Shown piece by piece: positions 19,374-29,014 of a DNA stretch of 64,000 bases. The translations under genes were made by a program, and so were the position numbers. The DNA is taken from positions 1 through 64,000 of the forward strand of contig NZ_MUNS01000022.1 of the NCBI RefSeq assembly GCF_002002705.1. Reading direction: 5' to 3'. The DNA comes from Polaromonas sp. C04 (lineage in GTDB: Bacteria; Pseudomonadota; Gammaproteobacteria; Burkholderiales; Burkholderiaceae_C). The number at the start of each line of letters is the position of its first letter. The stretch's first letter is position 1. The notes beneath the pieces were generated by a model. It was not told the DNA's origin, searched no databases, and was given only the letters and a program-made list of their open reading frames with translations.

Positions 19374-19517
19374 ACGGTTCTATGCCCGCAAAAACAGCGA
19401 ATCCAACGTGATTTCGACAGAGAAATGACGTGTTATCACTGCTGATACGTCCTGAAGATCTACAACAATTAGGCATCTATATCAGTGGGACGGCAGCGAG
19501 TCGAAATCACTCCCCGT

Positions 19518-20354
19518 TCACGGCATCGACAACGGCATCAGTGCGGCAGCACGTGCATCTCGCTCCCAAGCGCGAAAGCCGATACGGGGCAGTTTTCGGA
19601 ATGGCGCAGCGTGTTCGCGCGCGGCATTTTGCAGCACAAAGTGGCCGGCGACGCGGTTGGACGAGTGAGTGAGCAGTTTGTCAGCACGTTTTCGCAGGGC
19701 CGTTCCCGACACGTGACGTTGGGCCGCCGTGCCGAGCAGCCGGCCAAGATCCGTCTTCTTATGCGGCAACGTCACAAACTGCAGGCGCTTGGCCCAGAAG
19801 GCGTCAAAGTCGTAGTCGATGAAGTCTTGAACCTTGATCAATTCATGCTGGCGCGCGGCCCCAGTATTCGACAGACGCATTTCCACATGCAGGCATGGAC
19901 GCTCCCGAGTGGGTGCCGTTGGCTTAAACCACTCGTCCGAATACACCGCAAGCACGCCAGAGCGATGCCCGCGCGGCGCGAAATAGGTCACCGATCGGTT
20001 GTGCACTACCTTGTGACGGAGATAGGGCACGAGTACCGAGCCCAAGAACAGGCGATGCAGACGATAGGCCTCTATGCGGGTCCATACAATGAAGTCGCGC
20101 GCGATCTCCACCTCCTCGACCTCAACGGCGACGTCGGCACCAAGTAGTTCAAGAAACCGAAGAAACCACTCCGACTCCGGTTGCAGCACCAGCACCGACG
20201 ATTTCCATCTCGGGTGGTATTTCGGGGAGTAGACGGTGAGGGTCGTGTCTCTGCACCACGGCTTCAGAAGCGTTTTCAAATCCACGCCCAACTCGGCGCG
20301 GTCCAGGCGAAACGCCACGCGGTCATAACGATCAACGGTTTCGGTTTTTGGCAT
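19518..20354 (-). CDS. hypothetical protein of an integrative element
   Basis: A 278-residue soluble protein. The N-terminal half contains beta-strand-like hydrophobic stretches (DTTLTVYSPKYHPRWKSSVLVLQP, FIVWTRIEAYRLHRLFLGSVLVPYL) and a conserved-looking HVEMRLSNTGAARQ segment; the C-terminus is basic. The HVEMR motif in a beta strand recalls replication initiators of filamentous phages and plasmids (RstA/gpII type), but I cannot confirm the family. It follows the DUF927 gene by 140 bases and probably acts with it. Confidence 0.6.
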   Translation of the reverse strand: MPKTETVDRYDRVAFRLDRAELGVDLKTLLKPWCRDTTLTVYSPKYHPRWKSSVLVLQPESEWFLRFLELLGADVAVEVEEVEIARDFIVWTRIEAYRLHRLFLGSVLVPYLRHKVVHNRSVTYFAPRGHRSGVLAVYSDEWFKPTAPTRERPCLHVEMRLSNTGAARQHELIKVQDFIDYDFDAFWAKRLQFVTLPHKKTDLGRLLGTAAQRHVSGTALRKRADKLLTHSSNRVAGHFVLQNAAREHAAPFRKLPRIGFRAWERDARAAALMPLSMP

Positions 20355-20494
20355 ATGTTTTCCAATTCGATTTCATGTCAAAAGATGGGCCTTTGGCCCT
20401 GGCGGACCGGGCGTGCGTGACACCACGCGAGCTTTGAAATGTCGACTCCGACATTCCGACAACGTCGCGTCCGGCACGCACATTGCCCGACGGA

Positions 20495-22288
20495 TCAATC
20501 GAACCGGATTGCCTCCTTGATCGCGTAAAACGGCGTGCGTGCATCCGCCTCGCCGTCCTTGCGGCCTGGCATGCGGCACAGCAAGGTGCGGGCCCTCTTA
20601 TCCGAAACTAGCAGGCCAGCGTGCTGCAGCGCCTTCACGGTCGCCTCGATGCCGTGTTCACGGCAGAGCTCATTCTCAAAGTATTCACGGCGCAGCAGAT
20701 ACAGGAGCCCATGCGGTTGATGGGTCTTGACATACACGCTGCCGCCGAGGTGCTGTTCCCAGTCTTCAAAGGGCACGAACACGGCCGGTTCCTGCAGCTT
20801 GAAGAAGGCTCGCATCGTCGCCAAGGGGGCGACATGCAACTCCTCCTTGCGGGCTCGCCAACCGGCCAGCCACTGGCCAAACACATGCCGCACGGCAGCC
20901 AGGGGCGCATCGGCTTCAAGCGGGAGGATCTCAAGTCTGACAGCCAGCCGGCCCGTGAGCGCCACCACCGTGAACTGCGCCAAGACGCGACGCTCCAACT
21001 CGGTCATGCTCGCCAAGGGAATGTCGCCTGCGACTTTGGTCTCGTAGCTAGACCAATGCCGTTGGACCACCTCCTGCGCGCCGGCGAACTTGGCGATGAG
21101 CTGCTCCACGAAGGCGGGGTAGGCCACGCCGAAGTTGTTGGTGATGGCTTCGCTCACGTCGGCGGTAAACGCCGCCTCATCCGCTGCGCCATGGAGGTCG
21201 GTGTAGACGCCGAGATGCTCACCCACCCGTATGGTGGGCAGGAAGGCCTCGTGGCCAGCGCGGGCGGTATCGCCGGTGGCGCGCGCCTGCTGTGCGACCG
21301 AAACTTCGCCGGTTGCGAAGATGGCGGCTCGCAGTTCTTGCCACTCCCGCAATTCGCCGCTCGCGGTGGCGCCGGCCTTCGTGATGCCTCCGCCGAGCCG
21401 GGAAATGGCCTTGAGCACGTCGGCACCGCCCCGGGCGCCGAGTTCGTCCAGCACCAGTGGCAGGTCGCGCGCTCTTGCGGCTAGCATTTCCAGGCTAATG
21501 TTAGTGTGGGGCAATTGATGCGGGTCACGGGGCGGACCGAACAGCGAATGGATCACGTGGGTCAGGGTGATTTTGTCGGTGCTGGACAGACCGCACAGCA
21601 ATACTCCAGGCATGGGCAGCCCGGTCAACGTGGCCAGCGGTGGCGCAAGCCCAAAGCACAGGGCGAAAATGAGCAAGGGGTTGCCCGGCGCCAAGCGCTT
21701 AAACGGCTGTTGCCACGCCTGCAAGGTTCCTTTGGCGGCGTAGCCACTGGGGCCGCACAGCACCGGCACGACAGGCTCGGCGCCATTGCCGTATACGGTG
21801 TCGCCCAAGACGGCGATGGGCCTGCGTTCCTCCCCGGCGCCTAGCCAGTGCAGGCCCTCAACGCCAATGACGATCACGCTGCTCAGTTCGGCAACGGCGG
21901 CGATGTATTTGGCAATGGCTTTCAGGCCGGCGGGTTCCAACGGGGTCTTTAAGCCCAGGCCCTCCAGGACGGGAGCGAGCTTGCGCGGCTCACGCAGCGC
22001 CGCCATTTTCACCAACTGGCGGCGCAGGACGCCGCCAACTTTGCGGCTGATCAGCACGCCCAAGAGGGTACGGTCAGGGGCATAGGCATAGCCTCTGACA
22101 TTGAAGCGCTCGGTCAGCCTGCAAGGCTTGGCATCCAGCGTGACCACGATATCGTCATCGGTCTCACTTATGCCGTGAAGTTTTTGAAGTTGACGCAGGA
22201 TCTTTTGTTTCTGGGCTCGGTGATTAGAGGCTGGTTTTGCTAAGTGCGAATTGTTTTTAATGGTCGAGGTTTGGGGTGCGGTGGCCAT
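20495..22288 (-). CDS. DUF927-family helicase/primase-like protein of an integrative element
   Basis: A 597-residue protein whose centre (about residues 80-400) matches the DUF927 family, P-loop proteins found on phages, plasmids and genomic islands and thought to serve replication. The Walker A region is degenerate (GLSSTDKITL in place of GxxxxGKT), while Walker B (LPLVLDELGARG) and the following GGGITKAGATASGELREWQELRAAIFATGE region are intact. The lost P-loop Gly suggests weak or no ATPase activity. It lies between an AlpA-like HTH gene and an unknown gene. Confidence 0.8.
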   Translation of the reverse strand: MATAPQTSTIKNNSHLAKPASNHRAQKQKILRQLQKLHGISETDDDIVVTLDAKPCRLTERFNVRGYAYAPDRTLLGVLISRKVGGVLRRQLVKMAALREPRKLAPVLEGLGLKTPLEPAGLKAIAKYIAAVAELSSVIVIGVEGLHWLGAGEERRPIAVLGDTVYGNGAEPVVPVLCGPSGYAAKGTLQAWQQPFKRLAPGNPLLIFALCFGLAPPLATLTGLPMPGVLLCGLSSTDKITLTHVIHSLFGPPRDPHQLPHTNISLEMLAARARDLPLVLDELGARGGADVLKAISRLGGGITKAGATASGELREWQELRAAIFATGEVSVAQQARATGDTARAGHEAFLPTIRVGEHLGVYTDLHGAADEAAFTADVSEAITNNFGVAYPAFVEQLIAKFAGAQEVVQRHWSSYETKVAGDIPLASMTELERRVLAQFTVVALTGRLAVRLEILPLEADAPLAAVRHVFGQWLAGWRARKEELHVAPLATMRAFFKLQEPAVFVPFEDWEQHLGGSVYVKTHQPHGLLYLLRREYFENELCREHGIEATVKALQHAGLLVSDKRARTLLCRMPGRKDGEADARTPFYAIKEAIRFD

Positions 22289-22384
22289 GGTTTTTTGCTC
22301 CGATTGGAATAAGATGGGCAGGCGCGGGTCGAAACGGCCGGCCTGCTGCGGACAAGTTTTGATTGGGGTTAGCGTTCGACCGAG

Positions 22385-22609
22385 CTACGCGGCGCCCGGA
22401 GCCGAAGCGACTGCCTGGGCGATACGACGCTGAAGAAACGCATCAACGTCAGCGTCGCTGATGCGCACGGAGCGTCGCCCCACTCTAATGGCGGTGAGTT
22501 CGCCCTCGGCGATGAGGGTATTTACGCTGCCCAGGGCCAGGTGCAGCCGCTGGGCGACCTCGCGTTTGGTGGACAAAGTGGTAGGGGTGGAGGGGGATTT
22601 TGCTGCCAT
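22385..22609 (-). CDS. AlpA/excisionase-type HTH protein
   Basis: A 74-residue MerR-like winged HTH protein (STKREVAQRLHLALGSVNTLIAEGELTAIRVGRRSVRISDADVDAFL), the short excisionase or AlpA type found on mobile elements. Such proteins regulate element genes or assist excision. It lies upstream of the DUF927 gene on the same strand. No integrase gene is found nearby, so the element is incomplete in this window. Confidence 0.85.
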   Translation of the reverse strand: MAAKSPSTPTTLSTKREVAQRLHLALGSVNTLIAEGELTAIRVGRRSVRISDADVDAFLQRRIAQAVASAPGAA

Positions 22610-22850
22610 GTTTTTTTGCGCCTTTCTATGCGTGGTTAAACATGGTGCGACTATGTCAAATCATTCCGCTTTCAACCACGGCAATTGCAAGCCAACGGGT
22701 GCAATTGCACTGGACTGAGCTCTTTACTGGACATCACAAGTGATGAGGACTAGCTCGGCCCATGCGGCCTGCGCTTTCTGGCGCTCGGAGTCCGCGCGCC
22801 AGAAGAGGAGATCCTGTCGACGTAGGAGGAGGTTGTATCGTTGAGTTGCT

Positions 22851-23632
22851 ATGCCTGCGAACTACCTCCCCTACGACCCGAACCAGATGTTGCTGTTGCC
22901 CGAGGCGATGCAGGAGTGGTTGCCCGATGGTCACCTGGCGCACTTCATCAGCGACACGGTGGACGGTCTGGATCTGAGCGCATTCCACGCCCGTTATGAC
23001 AAGGACGGTCCGCGCAACCAGCCGTTCCATCCGGCGATGATGGTCAAGATGCTGGTGTACGGGTACGCCACCGGCGTGTTCAGCTCCCGCAAGATTGGGC
23101 GCGAGCTGCACGAGGATGTTGCGTTGCGGGTACTGGCAGCCGGTAACTTCCCGGCGCACCGTACGATCCGCGACTTCCGCGACTTCCGCGCGCTCCACCT
23201 GAAGGAGCTCAGCGAGCTATTCGTGTAGGTGGTGCGCCTAGCGTGAGATGGGACTGGTCAAGCTGGGCACGATCGCGGTGGACGGCACCAAGGTCAAGGC
23301 CAACGCGAGCCGACACAAGGCGTTGAGCTACGACCGCATGCTCAAGGCCGAGGCCGAGCTGAAGGCGCAGATTGATGCGTTGCTGAACAAGGCGCGCACG
23401 GTCGATGAAGCCGAGAAGGGCGAGCCCGAACTGGACATCCCGGCCGAGATCGCCCGGCGCCAGGACTGACTGGATGCCATTGCTGCTGCGCGTGCCCGAC
23501 TGGAGCAACGCCAACGCGAGGCGGACATTGAACGAGGGCGCAGCGACGACGACGACCAGAAGCCTCAAGGCCCACACGGTAAGGCCAAGACCGGTGCTCG
23601 ATACAAGAACCCATTCGGTGTGCCCGAACTCC
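22851..23632 (+). pseudogene. IS1182-family transposase, broken
   Basis: The frame starts MPANYLPYDPNQMLLLPEAM, typical of IS1182 transposases, but is broken several times: a duplicated RDF, a TAG in place of a Gln codon at 23226-23228, a two-base deletion right after it (the family's VVRLAREMG becomes VVRLA-stop), and a TGA at 23467-23469. The frame resumes (GLVKLGTIAVDGTKVKANASRHK, DIPAEIARRQD) and ends abruptly at about 23632 near YKNPFGVPE, losing the C-terminal catalytic part. Confidence 0.9.
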
Positions 23633-24222
23633 TAGCCGGCGCTTTTACGCTCACGCACTACGTCGCCCACTTCTTGTATCCAGCTAACTATGCTACGCCC
23701 CTCAACGGGTAGGGTCGCATCTTTCTGCTTTAGCCATTTCTCGACAAGGGCTCCCGATTTTTGGGGGTGTTCAGAGTCGAAGCCATCCACTGTGTGCCGC
23801 AGCAGTTCATGCATCAGCATCAGGTAGTTGTTCTTCTGCTTCGGCATGAACTCCTTGGGCTTGCCACTAGATATGCCTAGGCCTTTCTGCATGGGATCAA
23901 GTCCGGACCAATCCAACGCCTTGGCGAAAAAGTAGTAGTCCTGCAACGGAATGTACTTTTCTCCCGCCTTGGCGCCTTCGCTGAAGTGATCCGGAAAGTA
24001 GTCGATATCGATGCCAACCCTTGCGCGCGTGATGGCGAGCCGTTCTGTGTACTCTTGGTAGCGCGCGGGGTCCGCCTTCTTTAGGGCCTCTCTGGCCTTT
24101 TTCGACGGTTCAATGTTCATCGATAAAAGCACGGCGTACCATGCGCGCACGTATTTCCGTTGCTGCCAGTGCGGCCAGTGCGGTGGCTTAATGTCTTCTG
24201 GCTTTGGGCTTTTCTTGGGCAT
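23632..24222 (-). CDS. hypothetical protein
   Basis: A 196-residue soluble, lysine-rich protein (MPKKSPKPEDIKPPHWPHWQ..). AGGAG lies ten bases before the ATG. No motif is recognised. The 3' end meets the truncated end of the IS1182 transposase, so the last codons may come from the insertion. Likely cargo of the same decayed accessory region. Confidence 0.6.
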   Translation of the reverse strand: MPKKSPKPEDIKPPHWPHWQQRKYVRAWYAVLLSMNIEPSKKAREALKKADPARYQEYTERLAITRARVGIDIDYFPDHFSEGAKAGEKYIPLQDYYFFAKALDWSGLDPMQKGLGISSGKPKEFMPKQKNNYLMLMHELLRHTVDGFDSEHPQKSGALVEKWLKQKDATLPVEGRSIVSWIQEVGDVVRERKSAG

Positions 24223-24490
24223 GTGTCGCTTCTCCTGTTGGACAGCAACAGTTTATTTGAAGACCAGGAATCCTGCGCGGCGGCGCTACCGCAGCGTTAG
24301 CGGCAGTCTGGTCAAATTACCAACTTACTACAACACCCTCTTACCGTAAGTAGGCCCCGTTGGCACTGTTGTGCGTGACGGAGTCTGAACAAGATACGAA
24401 TGTAAGAAATAGCGCCACGGGGTGGGGTAGCTTGAAAAAATGAATTATTCAGGACGGACTATCGAAGCGCTCGAGGTCCGGACTCGACTA

Positions 24491-25668
24491 GTGCAGTGCG
24501 CCACTCTGTTCTGTACTTATCCCGAAGTAGCTGCGAGAGCAGCCTTGGCTCGCGTGACCTTGGCCAGGATGTCAGAGGCGCGTGCGGTCCAGATGAACGG
24601 CTTGGGATCGATGTTGTGATGGGCGACGTACAGATCGATGGCCAGCTCCAGTTCTGCCACGCTGGTGAAGCTGTCACGCCGGATGCGCTTGTCGGTGATG
24701 TCGCGAAAGAAGCGCTCGACCATGTTCAGCCACGAGGCGCTGGTCGGGGTGAAGTGCATGACGAAGCGCGGGTGCCGCGCCAGCCACTGCTGCACATCGG
24801 GGTGGCTGTGCGTGGCGTAGTTGTCCACGATCAGATGCAGGCTCAGGTGCTTGGGCGTGCGCCGCTCGATGAGTCGCAGGAACTTGAGCCACTCGCCGTG
24901 GCGGTGCCGTGGCTGGCACATCGAGATCACGCTGCCGTCCAGCGTGTTGAGCGCCGCAAACAGCGTGGTCGTGCCATGGCGCTTGTAGTCGTGGGTGACG
25001 GTGCCAGCCCGTCCGCGCTTCATCGGCAGGCCCGGCTGCGTGCGGTTGAGCGCCTGAATCTGGCTCTTCTCGTCACAACTGAGCACCAGGGCATGCTCGG
25101 GCGGGTTCAGGTACAGCCCCACCACGTCCAGCAATTTGTCCTCAAAGCGCGGGTCGCGCGAGAGCTTGAAGCTGCAGCTCAGGTGCGGCTTCAGGCCGTT
25201 GCTGCGCCATACACGGCGGATGGTCGTGGCACCCAGGCCCAGGTGCTCGGCCAGCGTGCGCGTACTCCAGTGGGTGGCGTTGACGGGCCTGTCATGCAGC
25301 GTGGCGTGCACGATCCGCGACTCCACCTCGGCCGTGACAGTGGCAGGTCGGCCCGTGCGCGGCGCGTCCTTGCGAAGCGCATCGATGCCGCCGTCTAGAA
25401 AACGTTGACGCCACAGCGCCACTTGCCGGCGATCGAGCCCCGCCTGGACCGCGATGTCCTTGTTTTGAAGGCCCGCGGCGGCCATCAGGACCACGACCGC
25501 TCGCTGCTGAAGCCGAGCCTGCACTCGCCGGCCCTTGGCCAACACACGAAGCTCCCGCTCGGTGTGCTCATCCAGTTCAATTGTCTTGGCAACCCGCATC
25601 GCTCCAGCCTCCTGAGCGATTGGAGTATGCCGGGTCAGATAAGTTCTATAACTTCACGCGCACTGCAC
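24491..25668. mobile_element. intact IS630-family insertion sequence with TA flanks
   Basis: The element is bounded by inverted repeats: an 11-bp perfect outer part (GTGCAGTGCGC) at 24491-24501 and its complement at 25658-25668, and further matches (ACTTATC) inside. Both ends are flanked by TA (24489-24490 and 25669-25670), the TA target duplication typical of IS630/Tc1 elements. It contains one complete transposase gene and so may be active. Confidence 0.9.
24517..25599 (-). CDS. IS630-family transposase, complete
   Basis: A 360-residue transposase with an N-terminal HTH region (GLQNKDIAVQAGLDRRQVALWRQRF), a second HTH (WSTRTLAEHLGLGATTIRRVW) and a DDE domain: Asp in VLSCDEKSQI, Asp in LHLIVDNYATH and Glu in WLNMVERFFRDI. 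Its length is usual for the family. It catalyses cut-and-paste transposition into TA sites. Confidence 0.95.
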   Translation of the reverse strand: MRVAKTIELDEHTERELRVLAKGRRVQARLQQRAVVVLMAAAGLQNKDIAVQAGLDRRQVALWRQRFLDGGIDALRKDAPRTGRPATVTAEVESRIVHATLHDRPVNATHWSTRTLAEHLGLGATTIRRVWRSNGLKPHLSCSFKLSRDPRFEDKLLDVVGLYLNPPEHALVLSCDEKSQIQALNRTQPGLPMKRGRAGTVTHDYKRHGTTTLFAALNTLDGSVISMCQPRHRHGEWLKFLRLIERRTPKHLSLHLIVDNYATHSHPDVQQWLARHPRFVMHFTPTSASWLNMVERFFRDITDKRIRRDSFTSVAELELAIDLYVAHHNIDPKPFIWTARASDILAKVTRAKAALAATSG

Positions 25669-25676
25669 TAGCTATT

Positions 25677-26248
25677 TTAGGTCGGTCGAGTACCTCGGCA
25701 ACTTAGGTACTTTGCGCATCCCCAAAACTGCGCACCCGCGTTTACGCCCTTCTTGGCCATCCGCTTCATTTCTGAAGCGCACACCGGGCACAATGGCCCC
25801 ATCGCGGCCGTGCTCGGCGTCAAATGCATGTGGATTCGCGGATGCTTGTCCAGCCACGCCCGCACAGCGGGGTGCTTGCGTGTAGCGTAGTTGTCGGCAA
25901 TCAAGTACAGCGTTTTGCCCGTGGGCGTCTCGCGGTCGACTTGCCGCAGGAATTTCAGCCACTCGACGTGCGTGTGCCGCTGCTGCACTGGCCGATGATC
26001 TGACCATCCAGTACGTTGAGCGCAGCGAACAAGGTGGTGCCATTGCGTTTGTAGTCGTGTGTCATGGTGGCCGCGCGTCCTTTCCTCAGCGGCAGTCGGT
26101 AGTGATCGGTAGTGCGCGGTAGTGGTTTCTTGCGCATAGCGCAAGCTATGGCTTGTTTGGCTTGTTTTCCACTTTCGCGCAACGCACAATTCATCCGTTT
26201 CGCTACTTGTCTCAACTCGTTAACCTTGATTGAGAATTTGGGGCACAT
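25677..26248 (-). pseudogene. second IS630-type transposase remnant joined to a C4 zinc-finger tail
   Basis: Reverse frames between 26248 and about 25810 show shifted pieces of another IS630 transposase ([54 protein letters not shown]). At 25806-25677 the frame ends instead with CPVCASEMKRMAKKGVNAG and QFWGCAKYLSCRGT, a topoisomerase-type C4 zinc finger seen at the C-terminus of some nucleases and topoisomerases. So the decayed IS seems to have landed in a gene that left only its zinc-finger tail. Confidence 0.7.
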
Positions 26249-26282
26249 TTATTTATATCTAATATGTTTTAAAGGATAAATA

Positions 26283-27245
26283 ATGATCAATAGGCGAGAT
26301 TTTATTGGCACAATTACCGTATTTTCAATCCCCCCGATTGCTGTTTCTGGCGACTATCCGACCCACCCTATCGATATCGTTACACCACTTGCGCCAGGAG
26401 ATGCAGCAGATTCCGCTGCACGTCTTATGGGGCAGGAGTTATCCCATTTACTGGGAGTCAACATAATCGTGACAAATCGGCCCGGTGCAGGGGGATCAAT
26501 TGGTACGGAACTAGTAATGAGAGCACCGAAGGACGGCTACATGATTCTCTATGCGCAAAACAGTGCGCTGACCATCCGTCGTGTGCTAGAGCCTAAGATA
26601 GCCGCGTACGACCCGTCCAAAGACTTAACCCCTTTGGCGTTGACGACACGCTCACCATCGGTTTTAGTAGCACGTACCGATGCTAATTTCAAAAATTTCA
26701 AAGAAATGGTGATGCAGGCAAAAAATAAGTCTGGCAAAATCAGTATAGGTAACGCAGGGCCAGGCTCGGCGGGTGACATTAGTGTACAGCTCATCAGTTC
26801 GATAACTAAGGTAGATATAGAATCTGTAAATTATAAAGGTGCAGCTCCCGCAATTGGTGACCTATTAGGAGGGCATATAAATGGTGTAATTCTTGCTCTC
26901 GGGGCGGTAAGTTCGCATATAAGGGCGGGTACATTGCGGGGCCTTGCAATTTCGTCTCCATTTGCTGATTTTCCAGATATCCCCACCTTGGGGCAGTTGG
27001 GGTACAAGCAGGAGCTACAAGGCGTTTGGTTTGCCTTCTTCATGCCAAAGGGTGTACCGAAGAATGTGAGTAAAAAAATAATTTTGGCACTTGAGGCCGT
27101 TGCACGGGACTCTAAAATTGCGGAGAAGTTACGGCCGATGGGAATCATACAAGAGTGGACTCCGGCACCGATACTGATCAATGAAATGCAACGAGAGTAC
27201 AGCATCGTGCAAGATTTGTTTAATCGCAACCATATAAATAAGTAG
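26283..27245 (+). CDS. Bug/TctC-family periplasmic solute-binding protein
   Basis: A 320-residue extracytoplasmic binding protein of the tripartite tricarboxylate transporter (Bug) family. A short Tat-like leader (MINRRDFIGTITVF) precedes the mature part, which carries the usual YPTHPIDIVTPLAPGDAAD, RPGAGGSIGTE and GNAGPGSAGD segments that line the carboxylate-binding cleft. No membrane components are nearby; Bug proteins often stand alone. The Shine-Dalgarno sequence is AAAGGAT. The gene is clearly richer in A+T than its surroundings, as is the monooxygenase gene 34 bases downstream, suggesting joint acquisition and action on one aromatic or carboxylate compound. Confidence 0.92.
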   Translation: MINRRDFIGTITVFSIPPIAVSGDYPTHPIDIVTPLAPGDAADSAARLMGQELSHLLGVNIIVTNRPGAGGSIGTELVMRAPKDGYMILYAQNSALTIRRVLEPKIAAYDPSKDLTPLALTTRSPSVLVARTDANFKNFKEMVMQAKNKSGKISIGNAGPGSAGDISVQLISSITKVDIESVNYKGAAPAIGDLLGGHINGVILALGAVSSHIRAGTLRGLAISSPFADFPDIPTLGQLGYKQELQGVWFAFFMPKGVPKNVSKKIILALEAVARDSKIAEKLRPMGIIQEWTPAPILINEMQREYSIVQDLFNRNHINK

Positions 27246-27279
27246 TAATTAATTTTCGAAAATATTTGATGAGGTGTTT

Positions 27280-28461
27280 ATGGGGAATGATATTCATGTG
27301 GCGGTCGTTGGCGGTGGCATCGGAGGGCTTGCTGCCGCAGTCGCGCTGTCTAGGCGAAATATCAATGTTTCAGTATATGAACAAGCTAAGACGCTAGGTG
27401 AGGTTGGGGCGGGAATTTTTATTTATCCCAACAGTTTGCGGCAGCTTGAACGAATGGGGCTGAAGGATGCGTTGGCTGCTGTAGGCGCAAGAGTTGGTGA
27501 TGGCTCTAAATACCGTCGAATGGATGGATCGGTCGTGGGTTCCATTCTGACCACTGACTCTACAGGGTGGAATGGAATGTACGGCATGCATCGCGCAGAC
27601 ATTTTGAATGTTCTTGCAGCACACATACCAGCTAACGCTATTTATACCGATCATCGTTGTGTTGATTTTATGCAAGATGATCAATGCACACACATAACAT
27701 TTGAAAATGGAAAAACAACTCAAGCTGATATTGTAATAGCAGCAGATGGCATACATTCAAAGTTGCAGAAATACGTGGTTGATCAATTACCTCCAGAATA
27801 TTCTGGTTTTCGTGCATATAGAGGATTGATATCGAGAGAAAAATTACCCGATTGGTATCCAGGAACGCATCAAGTTTGGATGGGTGAAAATAAGCACTTC
27901 ATGGTATTCCCCGTTCGCCGCGGAGAACTATTAAATTATGTTGGCTTCGTGCCAACTATAAATGAAACAATTGAATCCTGGTCTGCAATTGGAGATAAGG
28001 ACGAGCTTACCGCTTCCTTTTCTGGCTGGGATCCTAAAGTGGGAGAGCTGTTAACTAAAGTTGAAAATTGTTTTTGGTGGGGGCTTTATGATCGCAAGCC
28101 GTTAAACCGATGGGTGAATGGGAGGCTTACACTACTTGGTGATGCCGCACATGCGATGCTTCCGCATTTGGGGCAAGGTGTAAATCAGGCAATTGAGGAT
28201 GGAGTTGCGCTTGCAGTATTACTGGAAGGTAAAAGCAAGGATGATCCAATTGTAGATATTTTGAAACAATATGAAGCACTACGACACCCTCGTACCGATC
28301 TTGTTCAAGCGGAAGCTCGTCAAAATGGAATGCGCTATGATTCCAGGTATACTGATCTAAATCAACGGGACAGGGAAATTGCAGACGCAGCAGTTTTTCG
28401 TAGAGTACTTTATGATTATGATGTTGAGCGTATTGCGATGGAAGTTCGAGATGGATTGTAG
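27280..28461 (+). CDS. FAD-dependent monooxygenase (salicylate/3-hydroxybenzoate hydroxylase type)
   Basis: A 393-residue group A flavoprotein monooxygenase that should hydroxylate an aromatic ring using NAD(P)H and oxygen. The N-terminal FAD motif is VAVVGGGIGGLAAAVAL, the middle motif IVIAADGIHSKL, and the second FAD motif LLGDAAHAMLPHLGQGVNQAIEDG. The ATG at 27280 has GAGG seven bases upstream and is preferred to a GTG two codons earlier. A+T content is high, like that of the binding-protein gene before it. Closest by motif to salicylate 1-hydroxylase and 3-hydroxybenzoate 6-hydroxylase, but the substrate cannot be fixed. Confidence 0.9.
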   Translation: MGNDIHVAVVGGGIGGLAAAVALSRRNINVSVYEQAKTLGEVGAGIFIYPNSLRQLERMGLKDALAAVGARVGDGSKYRRMDGSVVGSILTTDSTGWNGMYGMHRADILNVLAAHIPANAIYTDHRCVDFMQDDQCTHITFENGKTTQADIVIAADGIHSKLQKYVVDQLPPEYSGFRAYRGLISREKLPDWYPGTHQVWMGENKHFMVFPVRRGELLNYVGFVPTINETIESWSAIGDKDELTASFSGWDPKVGELLTKVENCFWWGLYDRKPLNRWVNGRLTLLGDAAHAMLPHLGQGVNQAIEDGVALAVLLEGKSKDDPIVDILKQYEALRHPRTDLVQAEARQNGMRYDSRYTDLNQRDREIADAAVFRRVLYDYDVERIAMEVRDGL

Positions 28462-28585
28462 ATAAATTTTCTCATTTTTATCGTTCCTTAAGATCGAAAC
28501 TTCACCAAGGGCGCCTCTGAAATTGCTCACTGCGCGTCAGGCAGTCTGTAAAAATCGATAAGCTACATTCGGCGAGGACGCGGCG

Positions 28586-28885
28586 GTGCGCAATAAGGCG
28601 ATCTACCTGGCGCTGGGGGGTTCTCCCCGATGGCACGCGCGACTTCCCGCCGGCCGTACGGTGCGTGGTGTACACGATCAATGCCATCGAGAGCATTCAC
28701 AGCCAGCTGCGCAAGATCACCGAGGCACGTGGGCACTTCCCCAGCGACAATACAGCCACCAAGCTGACCTGGCTGGCGCTGCGCAACATCGCGGCCGACT
28801 GGGGCCGCGCGGCCAAAGAGTGGCGCAACGCGATAACCAGCTCGCAATCGCCTACGGCGATCGATTCATGAAGACGTCTGTATGA
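28586..28885 (+). pseudogene. IS256-family transposase, C-terminal remnant
   Basis: The forward frames contain VYTINAIESIHSQLRKITEARGHFPSD and WLALRNIAADWGRAAKEWRNAIT, the C-terminal block of IS256/Mutator transposases (family pattern YTTNAIES..RK), then, one frame over, FAIAYGDRF-like residues. The N-terminal and catalytic parts are missing and there are frameshifts. Confidence 0.85.
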
Positions 28886-29014
28886 CAATCCATTACCGAC
28901 TTGCCCACGGCGGCGTGCGCTCGTCACAGGCAACGCCCGCCACCGTGGGCAAGTCTCAGAACCTCGCACACAGAAATTCAAACAACCCCAAATCACCTGT
29001 TAGGCTAGCATAGG

